Assembly (NCBI GenBank): GCA_963841945.1
Contig: CAWJFC010000023.1
Coordinates: 62,001-126,000, forward strand
DNA length: 64,000 nt
From: Acidiflorens sp963841945
GTDB taxonomy: Bacteria > Acidobacteriota > Terriglobia > Terriglobales > Acidobacteriaceae
Direction: 5' to 3'
In this document: positions 9,147-18,389 of the stretch, in pieces
Layout: each line of letters begins with the position of its first letter
How positions within the stretch are numbered: the stretch's first letter is position 1
The notes under the pieces: model-generated
What the model was told of the DNA's origin: nothing
The model's database searches: none
What the model saw: the letters and a program-made list of their open reading frames with translations, nothing else
Position numbers and translations under genes: made by a program

Positions 9147-10904
9147 TTACCAGCCGTGCTTCATCGCCTTGGCAAACTCTGCCGGCGGGAGCGTGTTGAG
9201 CACGTCATCTTTCGTCAGCCATGCGCGGCGGGCCTGCGTTACGCCGTAGTGAATTTTTTCCATGTGCGAGGTGTGATGCGAGTCGGTATTGATGACAATC
9301 TTCACTCCATGTTGCTTGGCCATGCGCAGATGAACGTCGCAGAGGTCGAGACGATCGGGATAGGAATTCAGTTCCATCGCGACTTTGTGTCTGGCGGCTG
9401 CTTCGAGCACGGCATCGACGTCGAATGGATACGCGTCACGCCGCAGGAGTTGGCGGCCCGTCGGATGGCCAATGATTGAGGTATTCGGATTCGAAATCGC
9501 CTTGAGCAGGCGCTCAGTCATGGTGGCGCGGTCCTGATTAAAGTGCGAGTGCACGCTGGCGATGACGATGTCCATCTGTTCGAGCACCGAGTCCGAAAGA
9601 TCGAGGGTGCCATCGGCGAGGATATCGACTTCGACGCCGGCAAAGATGCGCATGGGCTTCTTCTTGTCGGACGAAAATGTTTTGTCGGCGGCGCGGATTC
9701 TTTCGATGTGCTGGAGGGCGCGCTCATCGGTCAGTCCGTTGGCGAACGCCAGATTTTTGGAGTGATCGGTGATGGCCATGTAAGCGTAGCCGCGGGCGCG
9801 GGCGGCTTCGGCCATCTCTTCGATCGTGTTTCGGCCGTCCGTCTCGACGGTGTGCATGTGCACGTCGCCGCGCAGATCGGCGATCTCGATCAGCGCCGGC
9901 AATTCATGCTTGGCGGCCAGCTCAATTTCGCCGAGGTTTTCGCGCATCTCGGGCGGAATGAAGTCGAGCTTGAGCTTGGCGTAGATCTCCTGCTCGGTCG
10001 CGCCCGCGACCGGCTTGTTTGTCTCGAGACTTGCGAGGCTGTACTCATTGAGCGTGTAGCCCATTTTGAGCGCGCGCTGTCGAAGCGAGACATTGTGGGC
10101 CTTCGAGCCGGTGAAGTACTGCATGGCCGCGCCGAATGACTCGGGCGGCAGGAGGCGCACATCGACCTGCATGCCGTTGCGGTGGCGGAAGCTGACTTTG
10201 TTCTCGCCCTTGGCGATGATCTCCATCAGGCCGGGGAAGCGGATAAGGTGCTGGGCGATTTCCTCTCGCGTATCGTCGGCGCAGCAGCCTTTGCCGGTGA
10301 CCAGGATGTCGAGATCGCCGACGGTCTCGCGGCCGCGGCGCAGGGAGCCGGCGGGAGTGATTTTTTCGACGCCGGGGGCTTCCTTGAGATGAGCGACCAG
10401 CTTTTCGGCGAGTTGCTCGGCGGTATCGAGCAAGAATCGTCCGCCAATGCGGCGATAGTCTTCAATGGCTTTGATCAGCTTTTGCTCGTGCTTTTCGCCC
10501 ATTCGCGGGAGTTCGCGAATCTTGCCTTCGCGCGCGAGTCTTTCTACGCCGTCGATGTCGGAGACTTGATAGGCGCTCCAGAGCAGAGCGATGGTCTTTG
10601 GGCCGAGGCCTTGAATTTTTAGAAGCTCGAGCATCGAGGGGCGATATTTCTTCAATAGCTCGGAATGAACCTCAACCGTCCCTTCATTAAAGAGGTGCTG
10701 GAGATTCGCCAGCATGCCCTTGCCGATGCCTGGAACGGCGAGCAGTTTCTTGGGCTCCTCGATCAGCGAAGCAACCTGCTGCGGCATAGCCTCTATGGCC
10801 TCGGCGGCATTGCGGTACGAGCGGATGCGAAACGAATCCTGCCCATCGATCTCCAAGAGATCGGCGGTTTCGTACAGAATGCTTGCGATAGCCTTGTTGT
10901 CCAT
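9147..10904 (-). CDS. polX: DNA polymerase/3'-5' exonuclease PolX
   Basis: The product has 585 residues with the full bacterial PolX layout. It starts with helix-hairpin-helix repeats (VPGIGKG near 57-63, IQGLGPK near 97-103). The nucleotidyltransferase core follows, with GSLRRGRETVGDLDI (about 186-200) supplying the metal aspartates. A C-terminal PHP domain begins at DLRGDVHMHTVETDG (H349 and H351 are metal ligands). The enzyme fills short gaps in base-excision repair, and the PHP domain gives manganese-dependent 3'-5' exonuclease activity. All recognisable catalytic residues are present. Confidence 0.95.
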   Translation of the reverse strand: MDNKAIASILYETADLLEIDGQDSFRIRSYRNAAEAIEAMPQQVASLIEEPKKLLAVPGIGKGMLANLQHLFNEGTVEVHSELLKKYRPSMLELLKIQGLGPKTIALLWSAYQVSDIDGVERLAREGKIRELPRMGEKHEQKLIKAIEDYRRIGGRFLLDTAEQLAEKLVAHLKEAPGVEKITPAGSLRRGRETVGDLDILVTGKGCCADDTREEIAQHLIRFPGLMEIIAKGENKVSFRHRNGMQVDVRLLPPESFGAAMQYFTGSKAHNVSLRQRALKMGYTLNEYSLASLETNKPVAGATEQEIYAKLKLDFIPPEMRENLGEIELAAKHELPALIEIADLRGDVHMHTVETDGRNTIEEMAEAARARGYAYMAITDHSKNLAFANGLTDERALQHIERIRAADKTFSSDKKKPMRIFAGVEVDILADGTLDLSDSVLEQMDIVIASVHSHFNQDRATMTERLLKAISNPNTSIIGHPTGRQLLRRDAYPFDVDAVLEAAARHKVAMELNSYPDRLDLCDVHLRMAKQHGVKIVINTDSHHTSHMEKIHYGVTQARRAWLTKDDVLNTLPPAEFAKAMKHGW

Positions 10905-11268
10905 AGTAAGAGCAGCAAATATTGTAGCGGAGGTTGGGCAAGCTCCAAGCTCTCAGCTCCAAGTTCCAAGCAAGCCGGTCACTGGTGACCGGTCACCGGC
11001 CTTAGCTTCCGAGGAGCGCTGTCGTGATTGCCTTCGGCGCGTTCGCTTAGAACTTGGAGCTGCGAGCTTGGAGCTGACTTCCGGTTACTTCCGGCACACA
11101 AACCCCAAAAATCCGAATGGTACAATTTGGTATTCCCCAGTTCTGGTTCGGAGGTTGCTGATTCCAGTCGTGATGAGAGCGGTCAAGCCGTAAAGGCCAA
11201 CTTATCGCGTTCAGCAAGCATCAAGGACCCGAAACTTTCGTTTCCCAATCGATCATGAGCATCCGTGC
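10905..11268. other. Divergent intergenic region with repeats
   Basis: These 364 bases separate polX (minus) from the glycan operon (plus) and should carry both promoters. Most of the middle is repeat: the inverted pair at 10939-11076 and, between its arms, a GGTCACTGGTGACCGG palindrome (10976-10999) related to the one beside cysQ. I see no gene. Confidence 0.5.
10939..11076. repeat. Long inverted repeat of GCTCCAAG words
   Basis: The left arm (10939-10970, CAAGCTCCAAGC...CCAAGTTCCAAG) and right arm (11046-11076) match as reverse complements at about 28 of 31 positions. They are separated by about 75 bases. The arms themselves are tandem variants of an AGCTCCAAG word. Similar AGCTCGAAG words occur at 56073-56118. 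This looks like a genome-wide interspersed element. Confidence 0.65.
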
Positions 11269-12636
11269 ATGAGCAAGAAAATTGTCATCATCGGCGGTGG
11301 ACCGACCGGACTGGGCGCCGCCTATCGCCTCCACGAACTTGGCTACGACAACTGGGTGCTCTACGAAAAGGGCGATGACGTCGGCGGCCACGCCACCTCG
11401 CACGTCGATAAGCACGGCTTCGTATGGGACGAGGGCGGGCACGTTATTTTTTCGCACTACAAGTATTTTGACGACCTGATCGACAAGGCGCTGGGGAAGG
11501 AAGTTCACGAGCGTATCCGCGAGAGCTGGATTGTCCGCGGCGAGCACTGGATTCCGTATCCGTTCCAGAGCAATCTGCGCTACCTGCCCAAAGATGTGCA
11601 GGTGAGCTGCCTGGTTGGAGCGGCAAAAGCCGCGGCCAACGGCGGTGGCAAAGCTGCGGGCAACTTTCGCGATTGGATTCTCGCGACGTTTGGCGAGGGC
11701 ATTGCCGACGCCTTCATGTTCCCGTACAACTCGAAGGTGTGGACAACGCCGCTCGATCAGATGTCGAAGTCCTGGATCGCGGATCGCGTCGCTGTCATGG
11801 ACTTCAAACGCCTGCTCGAAAATGTGCTCTATGAGCGCGACGACGTAAGCTGGGGCCCGAACAGCAAGTTCAAATTTCCGCTCTACGGCGGCACCGGCGA
11901 AATCTACCGTAAGATCGCCAGTCACTTCCCGGACAAGGTAAAGCTGAAAAAGAAGCTGGTCGAAATCGATCCCGCGCAGAAGCGCATTTCCTTTGAAGAC
12001 GGCACGGGCGACAGCTACGATTATTTGATCTCCACCGCTCCGCTCGATCTGGTCGTACAGAAGATGATGAAGTCTCCCGACAGCAAGCTCGTCGACGCCT
12101 CGGCCGGACTCGTGCACAACAATCTGCTGGTGGTGGGCATCGGCCTGAAGAGGAAAATCGAGACCGGGCGCTGCTGGATTTACTTCACCGATGCCGACAT
12201 GCCCTGCTACCGGGCAACTTATTTTTCGCACTATTCACCCAACAACGTTCCGAACGGCGACACCGAGCACTACAGTTCCATGATGTGCGAGATTTCTTTT
12301 CGCGTCGGCGAAACCCCCGATCCGGAAAAGGTTCTGGACCAGGTCATTACCGGACTGATCAAGGCAAAGATGCTCGAAGAAGACGACCGCAGCCGCATTG
12401 TCTCGCGCTATCATCGCATCGTGGGATATTCCTATCCCATTCCGACCCTCGGCCGCGATCAAGCCCTCGCCGTGTTGCAACCGGCGCTGCTCCAGCAGGG
12501 GATTTATTCTCGCGGCCGCTTCGGCGCGTGGCGCTATGAAATCGGCAACATGGATCACTCGGTCATGATGGGCGTAGAAGCCGCCAACAACATCCTCTCC
12601 GGCAACAAAGAAGAGGTCTTCCACAGCGCAGGTTAA
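11269..12636 (+). CDS. FAD/NAD(P)-binding oxidoreductase, UDP-galactopyranose-mutase / amine-oxidase type
   Basis: The product has 455 residues. The N-terminus carries a dinucleotide-binding loop, IIGGGPTGLGAAYRL (about 6-20), followed by VLYEKGDDVGGHATS, the second FAD contact. WDEGGHVIFSHYKYF near residues 53-67 is typical of the protoporphyrinogen-oxidase-like / Glf-like NAD(P)-binding proteins found in polysaccharide clusters. Directly after it come a glycosyltransferase, two sulfotransferases and a flippase, so it probably modifies a sugar nucleotide or lipid-linked glycan. True UDP-galactopyranose mutases are shorter, so that exact reaction is not assured. The product is likely cytoplasmic. 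Confidence 0.75.
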   Translation: MSKKIVIIGGGPTGLGAAYRLHELGYDNWVLYEKGDDVGGHATSHVDKHGFVWDEGGHVIFSHYKYFDDLIDKALGKEVHERIRESWIVRGEHWIPYPFQSNLRYLPKDVQVSCLVGAAKAAANGGGKAAGNFRDWILATFGEGIADAFMFPYNSKVWTTPLDQMSKSWIADRVAVMDFKRLLENVLYERDDVSWGPNSKFKFPLYGGTGEIYRKIASHFPDKVKLKKKLVEIDPAQKRISFEDGTGDSYDYLISTAPLDLVVQKMMKSPDSKLVDASAGLVHNNLLVVGIGLKRKIETGRCWIYFTDADMPCYRATYFSHYSPNNVPNGDTEHYSSMMCEISFRVGETPDPEKVLDQVITGLIKAKMLEEDDRSRIVSRYHRIVGYSYPIPTLGRDQALAVLQPALLQQGIYSRGRFGAWRYEIGNMDHSVMMGVEAANNILSGNKEEVFHSAG

Positions 12637-12643
12637 GGAACGC

Positions 12644-13678
12644 ATGCAGACAGTCCAATCCAGCCCGGCCCAATCCAGCCCAGTCAAGGTCAGCGACGCG
12701 ACGCTGAAGATGAATACGCCGAAAGTCAGCGTGATTATCCCGAGCTACAAGACTGCGCACTTTATCTCCAACTGCCTGGATTCGGTTTTTGCCCAGACTT
12801 TTCAGGACTTCGAAGCCATCGTCGTCAACGACGGGTCACCGGACACGCCGGAATTGGAAAAAGTTCTCGCGCCCTACATCGAGCGCTACGGCGACCGCCT
12901 CGTTTACCTGAAGCAGGAGAACAAGCGCGCTGCTGGAGCTCGCAACAATGCGATCCGCAATGCGCGCGGCGAATACGTCGCCTTCCTCGACAGCGACGAT
13001 ACCTGGATGCCCGACCATCTCGCCAATCAGATGGAACTCTTCACCGCCGACCCATCGCTCGGCCTGACCTATTCCAATGGTCTGGTCGGCATGCCCGGTA
13101 AAGAGCGCGAATTTATGAAGCGCTGCCCTTCGCACGGCGAGGCGACATTTGCCGCGCTCCTCGTCGAGCGCTGTCAGATTCCGATTTCCACCGTCGTTGC
13201 CCTCCGCGCCGCCATTGTCAAAGCCGGCATGTTCGATGAAACCCTCCTGCGCTGCGACGACTACGATATGTGGGTGCGCACCGCCTTCCATGGCGCGAAG
13301 ATCGCCTACTCCACCAAAGTTCAGGCCCGCATGCCCGTCGGACGGCCCGGTTCGCTCAGCCAGTCACGCGCGAAAATGGCGGAGGGCTACGTCACCATTC
13401 TCGAAAAATACAAGACCAGCCTGCCCCTTCAACCGGCGGATCGCGAAACGGTCGAAAAGCGCGCCCGCCAGATCAAGGCGAAGTATTACCTCGAAGAGGG
13501 GAAGAGCAAACTCGCTCAGCGCGAATTTAGCGAAGCCCGCACGGCGCTCGCTCAGGCCAATGAGTATTACCGCAAACCGAGCATCGGTTTCACGGTTTTC
13601 GGCCTCCGTGTTGCCCCCGCCGTCACCGCCGGGCTCGTCTCGGTCATCAATAAGATTCGCTTTGGAGACAAGGCATGA
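12644..13678 (+). CDS. Family 2 glycosyltransferase
   Basis: The product has 344 residues with a GT-A fold. PKVSVIIPSYKTA (about 24-36) is followed by VVNDGSPD, then the acceptor-side GARNNAIRNARGEYVAFLDSDDTW block with the metal-binding DSDD near residue 120. The start at 12644 has AAGGA upstream. An internal ATG at 12710 would remove a low-complexity tail built from a repeated CCAATCCAGCCC word, and is an alternative start. It begins seven bases after the oxidoreductase stop and overlaps the next gene by four bases, so it belongs to the operon. It adds a sugar to the growing glycan. The donor is unknown. Confidence 0.9.
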   Translation: MQTVQSSPAQSSPVKVSDATLKMNTPKVSVIIPSYKTAHFISNCLDSVFAQTFQDFEAIVVNDGSPDTPELEKVLAPYIERYGDRLVYLKQENKRAAGARNNAIRNARGEYVAFLDSDDTWMPDHLANQMELFTADPSLGLTYSNGLVGMPGKEREFMKRCPSHGEATFAALLVERCQIPISTVVALRAAIVKAGMFDETLLRCDDYDMWVRTAFHGAKIAYSTKVQARMPVGRPGSLSQSRAKMAEGYVTILEKYKTSLPLQPADRETVEKRARQIKAKYYLEEGKSKLAQREFSEARTALAQANEYYRKPSIGFTVFGLRVAPAVTAGLVSVINKIRFGDKA

Positions 13679-14544
13679 TGAAGCGCCTGATCGCCGGCTA
13701 CAAGCAATTCTTCGGACTCAACAAGCCCGGTCGCGCGCTGCGCGTCTTTCCCGACGACGTCTATATCGTCTCCTATCCCAAATCCGGTAACACCTGGACG
13801 CGCTTTCTGATCGCCAACCTCGTGTATCCTGAGCAGCACCCGGATTTCACCAATATCAACCGCCTGGTCCCCGATCCGGAAGGTGTCACCAAGCGCGATC
13901 TCGAGCGTCTCCCGCGCCCTCGCTATCTGAAGAGCCACTCCTACTTTGATCACCGGTACCCCAAGGTGATCCACATCGTTCGTGATCCGCGCGATGTCGT
14001 GCTTTCCGAATATTATTTCGACATCAAGCGCAATGCCATTCCCGAGGGCTTTCCGGTCGATCAATTTGTCTCGCGCTTCGTGAAGGGCGAGCTGAGTCAT
14101 CCTTACGGCACTTGGGGAGAAAACACGGCCACGTGGTATTACACCCGCGCGCATAGCCCCCGGCTGCTGCTCGTCACCTACGAAGCGCTCCAGTCCGACG
14201 CGCCCTACCAGATGCGCAATATTGCCGATTTTCTCGGCATTCCAACCAGTGACGAGCGCATCAATTTTGCCATCGAGCAAAGCTCCGCCGACCGCATGCG
14301 CGAACTGGAAAAGAAGCAGGGACACCTGTGGTCTTCGACCAAGCGCACGCGGCAGGACAAGCCGTTTGTTCGGGCCGCGAAAGCGGGTGGCTGGAAAAAC
14401 GAACTCTCGCCGGCGAGCATTGCTGAAATCGAATCTGCCTGGGGGCCGCTCATGAGTCACCTGGGCTACGAACTGGCAACGCAACCGCCAGCAGAAGCCC
14501 GCGAGTACGCGCAGTTAGGCGCCGCGACCAACATCCCGCGGTAA
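13675..14544 (+). CDS. PAPS-dependent sulfotransferase (first of a tandem pair)
   Basis: The product has 289 residues. The 5'-phosphosulfate loop is SYPKSGNTW (33-41), and the 3'-phosphate contact is IVRDPRDVVLSEYYF (101-115). A later RSAKSGGW-like loop (VRAAKAGGW) completes the cytosolic-type sulfotransferase fold. The enzyme moves sulfate from PAPS to a hydroxyl of a carbohydrate or lipid. It overlaps the GT2 stop (ATGATG), and the next gene is a close paralogue, so a sulfated glycan is the likely product. PAPS would come from the fused Sat/CysC at 5-6.8 kb. The acceptor cannot be predicted. Confidence 0.92.
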   Translation: MMKRLIAGYKQFFGLNKPGRALRVFPDDVYIVSYPKSGNTWTRFLIANLVYPEQHPDFTNINRLVPDPEGVTKRDLERLPRPRYLKSHSYFDHRYPKVIHIVRDPRDVVLSEYYFDIKRNAIPEGFPVDQFVSRFVKGELSHPYGTWGENTATWYYTRAHSPRLLLVTYEALQSDAPYQMRNIADFLGIPTSDERINFAIEQSSADRMRELEKKQGHLWSSTKRTRQDKPFVRAAKAGGWKNELSPASIAEIESAWGPLMSHLGYELATQPPAEAREYAQLGAATNIPR

Positions 14545-14642
14545 GCTTTTAATTGGAGTTGTCATTGTTAAGTTTCAGACCTTTCAATCCCGGCGCCGCG
14601 AGCCCTCCGGACTCCGCCGGCAGCGCGGAATCCTAGGCCACC

Positions 14643-15503
14643 ATGCTCCGCCGCCTCAAATTCGCCGCCCGACGGGCCCTCGGACTCACCTACGTCGGCC
14701 GTCACTACACCGTGTATCCCGACGACACTTTCCTTGTCTCCTATCCCAAGTCAGGCAATACCTGGGTCCGCTTTCTCCTCGCCAACCTCCTCAACCCTGA
14801 CGAAACCGTCAGCTTTTCGAACATCAACTACCTTCTTCCGGCTCCCGACGTCATCACCAAACGATTCCTGAAAACTGTTCCGCGCCCACGCATCCTTAAG
14901 AGCCACGAGCCCTTCGACGCCCGTTTCCGCAAGGTCATTTACCTTGTTCGCGACCCGCGCGACGTAGCCGTCTCGGAATATTACTTCGACCTCAAAAAGC
15001 GCTACATTGCGCCCGGCACCACGCTCGACCAGTTCATCAATCCATTTCTTGCCGGCGAAACCTCCTCCTACGGCTCATGGTGGGAGCACGTCGCCAGTTG
15101 GGTCGGTGCCCGCTACGGCAATCCGAAATTCCTGCTCGCGCGCTACGAGGACCTGCTCTCCGACCCGATTCCGGAGACTGCGAGGATCGCCGAATTCCTC
15201 GGCATCTCCGCCGACGAAGCTCGCCTCAAAGCCGCTGTCGAGCGCAGCTCCGCCGACAAAATGCGCAAGCTCGAAAAGAAGGATGCCGATAAATGGAGCG
15301 GCACAAAGAATACGGTAAAAGACATTCCGTTCGTTCGTTCTGCCAAGTCGGGCGGTTGGAAGGAAAGTCTGCCGCGCGACGCCGCCGAACAGATCGAAGT
15401 CGCGTGGTACCCGCTCATGAACTTTTTGGGGTATGAACTCCAGAGCCGCGAACTGGACTCCAAAGCTCTCCCCGTCTGGGCGAAGGCAGGACAGCCCACT
15501 TAG
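14643..15503 (+). CDS. PAPS-dependent sulfotransferase (second of a tandem pair)
   Basis: The product has 286 residues and aligns without gaps to the preceding protein through the first 110 positions. It has SYPKSGNTW (33-41), LVRDPRDVAVSEYYF (101-115), and near the C-terminus VRSAKSGGWKE. The pair clearly arose by duplication but has diverged well beyond recent copies, which suggests different acceptor positions (inference). The gap to the first copy is 98 bases, and the gap to the flippase downstream is 77 bases. No promoter-like sequence stands out in these gaps, so the genes are probably co-transcribed. Confidence 0.92.
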   Translation: MLRRLKFAARRALGLTYVGRHYTVYPDDTFLVSYPKSGNTWVRFLLANLLNPDETVSFSNINYLLPAPDVITKRFLKTVPRPRILKSHEPFDARFRKVIYLVRDPRDVAVSEYYFDLKKRYIAPGTTLDQFINPFLAGETSSYGSWWEHVASWVGARYGNPKFLLARYEDLLSDPIPETARIAEFLGISADEARLKAAVERSSADKMRKLEKKDADKWSGTKNTVKDIPFVRSAKSGGWKESLPRDAAEQIEVAWYPLMNFLGYELQSRELDSKALPVWAKAGQPT

Positions 15504-15580
15504 CTTTTTTCACGAAACATTTTTGCAAAGCGCACGGCATTCTTTGCCATGTTTAGAAGTTACGAATTCAGAAACGCCGA

Positions 15581-17188
15581 ATGACAAACATCAGCAAACG
15601 CCAGATCCTGAAAAACGTCGGTTCCACCTGGTTTTCGCTGGGCTGCGATGTGCTTGTCGGCCTGTTCCTCTCGCCCATAATCCTGCACTGGCTCGGCGAT
15701 GCGGCCTTCGGCATCTGGGTCCTCATCTTTTCCATCACCGGCTACTACGGACTGTTCGACCTCGGCATCCGCTCTTCGGTCGTCCGCTACGTCTCCAAAT
15801 TCACCGCTACTGACAACATCGAAGACCTTGCCAAGATCGTTAACACCGCACTTTTTACCTACAGCTGCCTCGGGGTCGCCAGCCTCATTCTCACGGGCAT
15901 ACTCTCCTTCTACGTCGATCGCGTCTTCAAAATTCCTCCCGAACTTCACTCCGAAGCCCGCTGGCTCCTCATCATCGTCGGCACCGCCGTGGGCATTGGC
16001 TTTCCCATGGGCGTCATCGGCGGGTACCTCGACGGCCTCCAGCGTTTCTATGTCAACAACTGGGCGAACGTTGGTGGCGACTTCCTTCGCCTCGTTTTCA
16101 TCCTCATTGCCATCCACCAAAAACGTGGGCTACTCACCATCGCGGCCATCACGGTTGGCGCGCCGCTCTTGACCTCGATCCTGCGCTCCTTCGTCGCCTA
16201 CAACATCCAGCCCGTCCCGATCGGCTTCAAGTACGTCAACCGCAAAACTTTCCGCACCATCATCAACTACAGCAGCGTCACGCTCCTCATCATGATCGCG
16301 ACGCAGCTCAAGTTCAAAAGCGACAACATCGTCATCGCCACCATGATCTCGGCGTCAGCCGTCACCTACTTCAGCATCGGCGGCCGCATCGTCAGCTATG
16401 CGCAGCAGGTGGTGATGGCGCTCGCGCAAAATTTCCTTCCCATTGCCAGCCAGTCGGAAGCCACCGGCAATCTCGATCGGTTGCGCAAGGTTTTCGTAGG
16501 CGGCAATCGCTTCTGCGCCTTTACGGCTTTGCCCATTACCGCCGTCCTCATCGTGCTCGGTCAGTCGGTCATCGAAGTCTGGGTCGGCAAAAAATATGTT
16601 GCAACCAGTTATCCGATCCTCGTCATTCTGATCACCTCCGCCACTCTGATGTGGTGCCAGGCCGCCTCCGGCCGCGTCCTCTTCGGAATCAGCAAGCACC
16701 GCACCTGGGCCTTCGTGACCCTCGGCGAGGGGATTGTCAACTTGGTGCTCAGCATCACCCTCGTGCACTACTTCCAGCGCGCCGGACACGGGCCCTTCTA
16801 TGGAATCTACGGCGACGCCCTCGGCACCGCCATCCCTCTGTTCTGCACCATGACCATGTTCATGCCCTGGCACCTTTGCCGCCAGTTAGGCATTCGCATG
16901 AGCGCCTATCTCAGCGAAGCCTATATCCTCCCGGTTCTCATCACGATGCCGTTAGTAGCCGCCCTGCTGCTCATGCGCCGCTGGTTCCACCCGCACCACT
17001 ACAGTGGTCTGCTGCTCCAGATGGCGATCGCGGGCGCAGTTTACGGGGTAGGTGTCCTCTGGGTATTCAAAACCAAGCGCGCCTTCAAAGTTGGAGACCT
17101 CGGGGTTGAAGACGAATCTACTCAGCTGGCAAATGGGATGGGAGCGCCGGTCCGCACCGCGGTTGAAGCCTATCAGGAAGACGTCTGA
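15581..17188 (+). CDS. Wzx-like polysaccharide flippase (MOP superfamily)
   Basis: The product has 535 residues with about 12-14 hydrophobic segments spread through its whole length. It begins KRQILKNVGSTWFSLGCDVLVGLFLSP, typical of the MOP/PST family. FGIWVLIFSITGYYGLFDLG is the usual conserved loop between the second and third helices. Such proteins move undecaprenyl-linked oligosaccharide from the cytoplasmic to the periplasmic leaflet. As the last gene of the oxidoreductase-GT-sulfotransferase operon, it suggests that sulfation takes place in the cytoplasm before export. Its 3' end overlaps the convergent FkbM gene by 16 bases. Confidence 0.88.
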   Translation: MTNISKRQILKNVGSTWFSLGCDVLVGLFLSPIILHWLGDAAFGIWVLIFSITGYYGLFDLGIRSSVVRYVSKFTATDNIEDLAKIVNTALFTYSCLGVASLILTGILSFYVDRVFKIPPELHSEARWLLIIVGTAVGIGFPMGVIGGYLDGLQRFYVNNWANVGGDFLRLVFILIAIHQKRGLLTIAAITVGAPLLTSILRSFVAYNIQPVPIGFKYVNRKTFRTIINYSSVTLLIMIATQLKFKSDNIVIATMISASAVTYFSIGGRIVSYAQQVVMALAQNFLPIASQSEATGNLDRLRKVFVGGNRFCAFTALPITAVLIVLGQSVIEVWVGKKYVATSYPILVILITSATLMWCQAASGRVLFGISKHRTWAFVTLGEGIVNLVLSITLVHYFQRAGHGPFYGIYGDALGTAIPLFCTMTMFMPWHLCRQLGIRMSAYLSEAYILPVLITMPLVAALLLMRRWFHPHHYSGLLLQMAIAGAVYGVGVLWVFKTKRAFKVGDLGVEDESTQLANGMGAPVRTAVEAYQEDV

Positions 17189-17988
17189 TTCAGTTCCCGC
17201 CCCAGTAGTGTTTCCAGCCTATCCGCCGTCACCAGAAAAGCATTCGCGCTCCGCGACTGTCCTCTCCGCAACCCGACGCCGTCGAAGTAATATTCCTCAT
17301 ATCCCAGTTCTTGGGCGAGCAGCGCGGTCCGCGCATCGCCTCTCAGATTCTCAACCAGCAGAATGGGCCGGCAGCGCCGCAGCGTATCCTTGCCGCCCGC
17401 CAGCACACGGTATTCGTACCCCTCAACATCCACCTTGATAAAGATGGGCTCGAGTCCGTGCGAATCGAGCGTATTCGCGGTGCATGCCACCTGCGCGATG
17501 CGCAACTTCTTCGGCTTAAACCGAAACACCGTTTCTTCGCTGATCCAGGCCGCGGCAGTCGCATTGTCAAATGAGCCCAGGCCGTCATAAACAAACCCGT
17601 TATACGATGGCACCGACAAGTTGAAGGATCCTGCCGAGTCAGCCAGTCCCTCGGCAACGACCCGAATATTCCGGCGCTTCCCGTACCGGGCGGCCAATCT
17701 TTGCGCCAGCCCCGGATTCGCCTCAAATGAAATAATCTGCGCGTCCGGTCTGAACAAGAGAATCGATTCAATACTCTGCCCCTGATTGGCTCCCACATCG
17801 ATGAAGCATCCCTGAATCGCAGGAGGAAAAAGAGCCAGCGCTCGGAAATCGCTTTCATGGGGAATGCGCAGCCACCGCCGTCCATGCCGAGAGAAACCTT
17901 CCCTAGCCTCCTTGAGCGATGGAAACTCGCTCTGCAATGTCCGCAACACTTTCCTGGCCGTTTTCGTCATTGAGCCGTCCACATCCAA
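17173..17988 (-). CDS. FkbM family methyltransferase
   Basis: The product has 271 residues. The SAM-binding motif is CFIDVGANQGQSIE (about 61-74), followed by ISFEANPGLAQRL. The FkbM signature FIKVDVEGYEYRVLAG lies near residues 185-200. FkbM proteins O-methylate sugars or polyketides and are frequent in glycan clusters. The gene is convergent with the flippase and overlaps it by 16 bases, so it is transcribed separately. The target is probably a glycan hydroxyl, given the neighbours. Confidence 0.88.
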   Translation of the reverse strand: MDVDGSMTKTARKVLRTLQSEFPSLKEAREGFSRHGRRWLRIPHESDFRALALFPPAIQGCFIDVGANQGQSIESILLFRPDAQIISFEANPGLAQRLAARYGKRRNIRVVAEGLADSAGSFNLSVPSYNGFVYDGLGSFDNATAAAWISEETVFRFKPKKLRIAQVACTANTLDSHGLEPIFIKVDVEGYEYRVLAGGKDTLRRCRPILLVENLRGDARTALLAQELGYEEYYFDGVGLRRGQSRSANAFLVTADRLETLLGRELNQTSS

Positions 17989-18389
17989 TTAGGATATGGG
18001 CGCGCAGACCGCGAGACTGTGACCGGGGCTACCCTCCACTTGTGACGATTCTCAGAGTCGTCCTGCTCCACGTCTCGCGTTGTACGAGACAGAGCTACCA
18101 CAACGCTGAAATCCTGGGACTCTCAGTTGCATCCTTGCCCCAACCACCTCGCCTGTGATATTCACTTACACTTGCATCCAAACCTTGCCCGGCTCTAGAG
18201 CCCCCGCCTCGCGAGGCTTGAGTTGCTTCTGACTGTCATCTTGTAACGGTCAGTCTTCCACCGGAGCCCCCCGGTACGTTTCTTCGGCGTTCAGCCGGAG
18301 CGTGGCCGATGTGTGCAATAACGTACGCATAATTAAGTACGTGCAATTTTGGACATATCGTTTCCAGTTTCGGCGCTTAGGAGACTCTC
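17989..18389. other. Intergenic region upstream of the first phosphoesterase
   Basis: These 401 bases contain no convincing gene. The notable part is the AT-rich block at 18313-18347 listed separately. The start of the next gene is set by AGGAG nine bases before its ATG. Confidence 0.45.
18313..18347. promoter_or_regulatory. Possible operator: ACGTAC-N10-GTACGT inside GTGCAAT repeats
   Basis: ACGTAC (18321-18326) and GTACGT (18337-18342) form an inverted repeat with a ten-base AT-rich centre. They are overlapped and flanked by two direct copies of GTGCAAT (18313-18319 and 18341-18347). The block is 43 bases before the start of the first phosphoesterase gene. A related ACGTACGT...CGTACG element lies at 20291-20310, upstream of its paralogue. 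A shared regulator would explain both, but that is inference. Confidence 0.35.

Noticed and set aside
11221..12231. Minus-strand open frame of 336 codons
   Set aside because: It is antisense to the FAD oxidoreductase, whose dinucleotide loop and operon position are clear.
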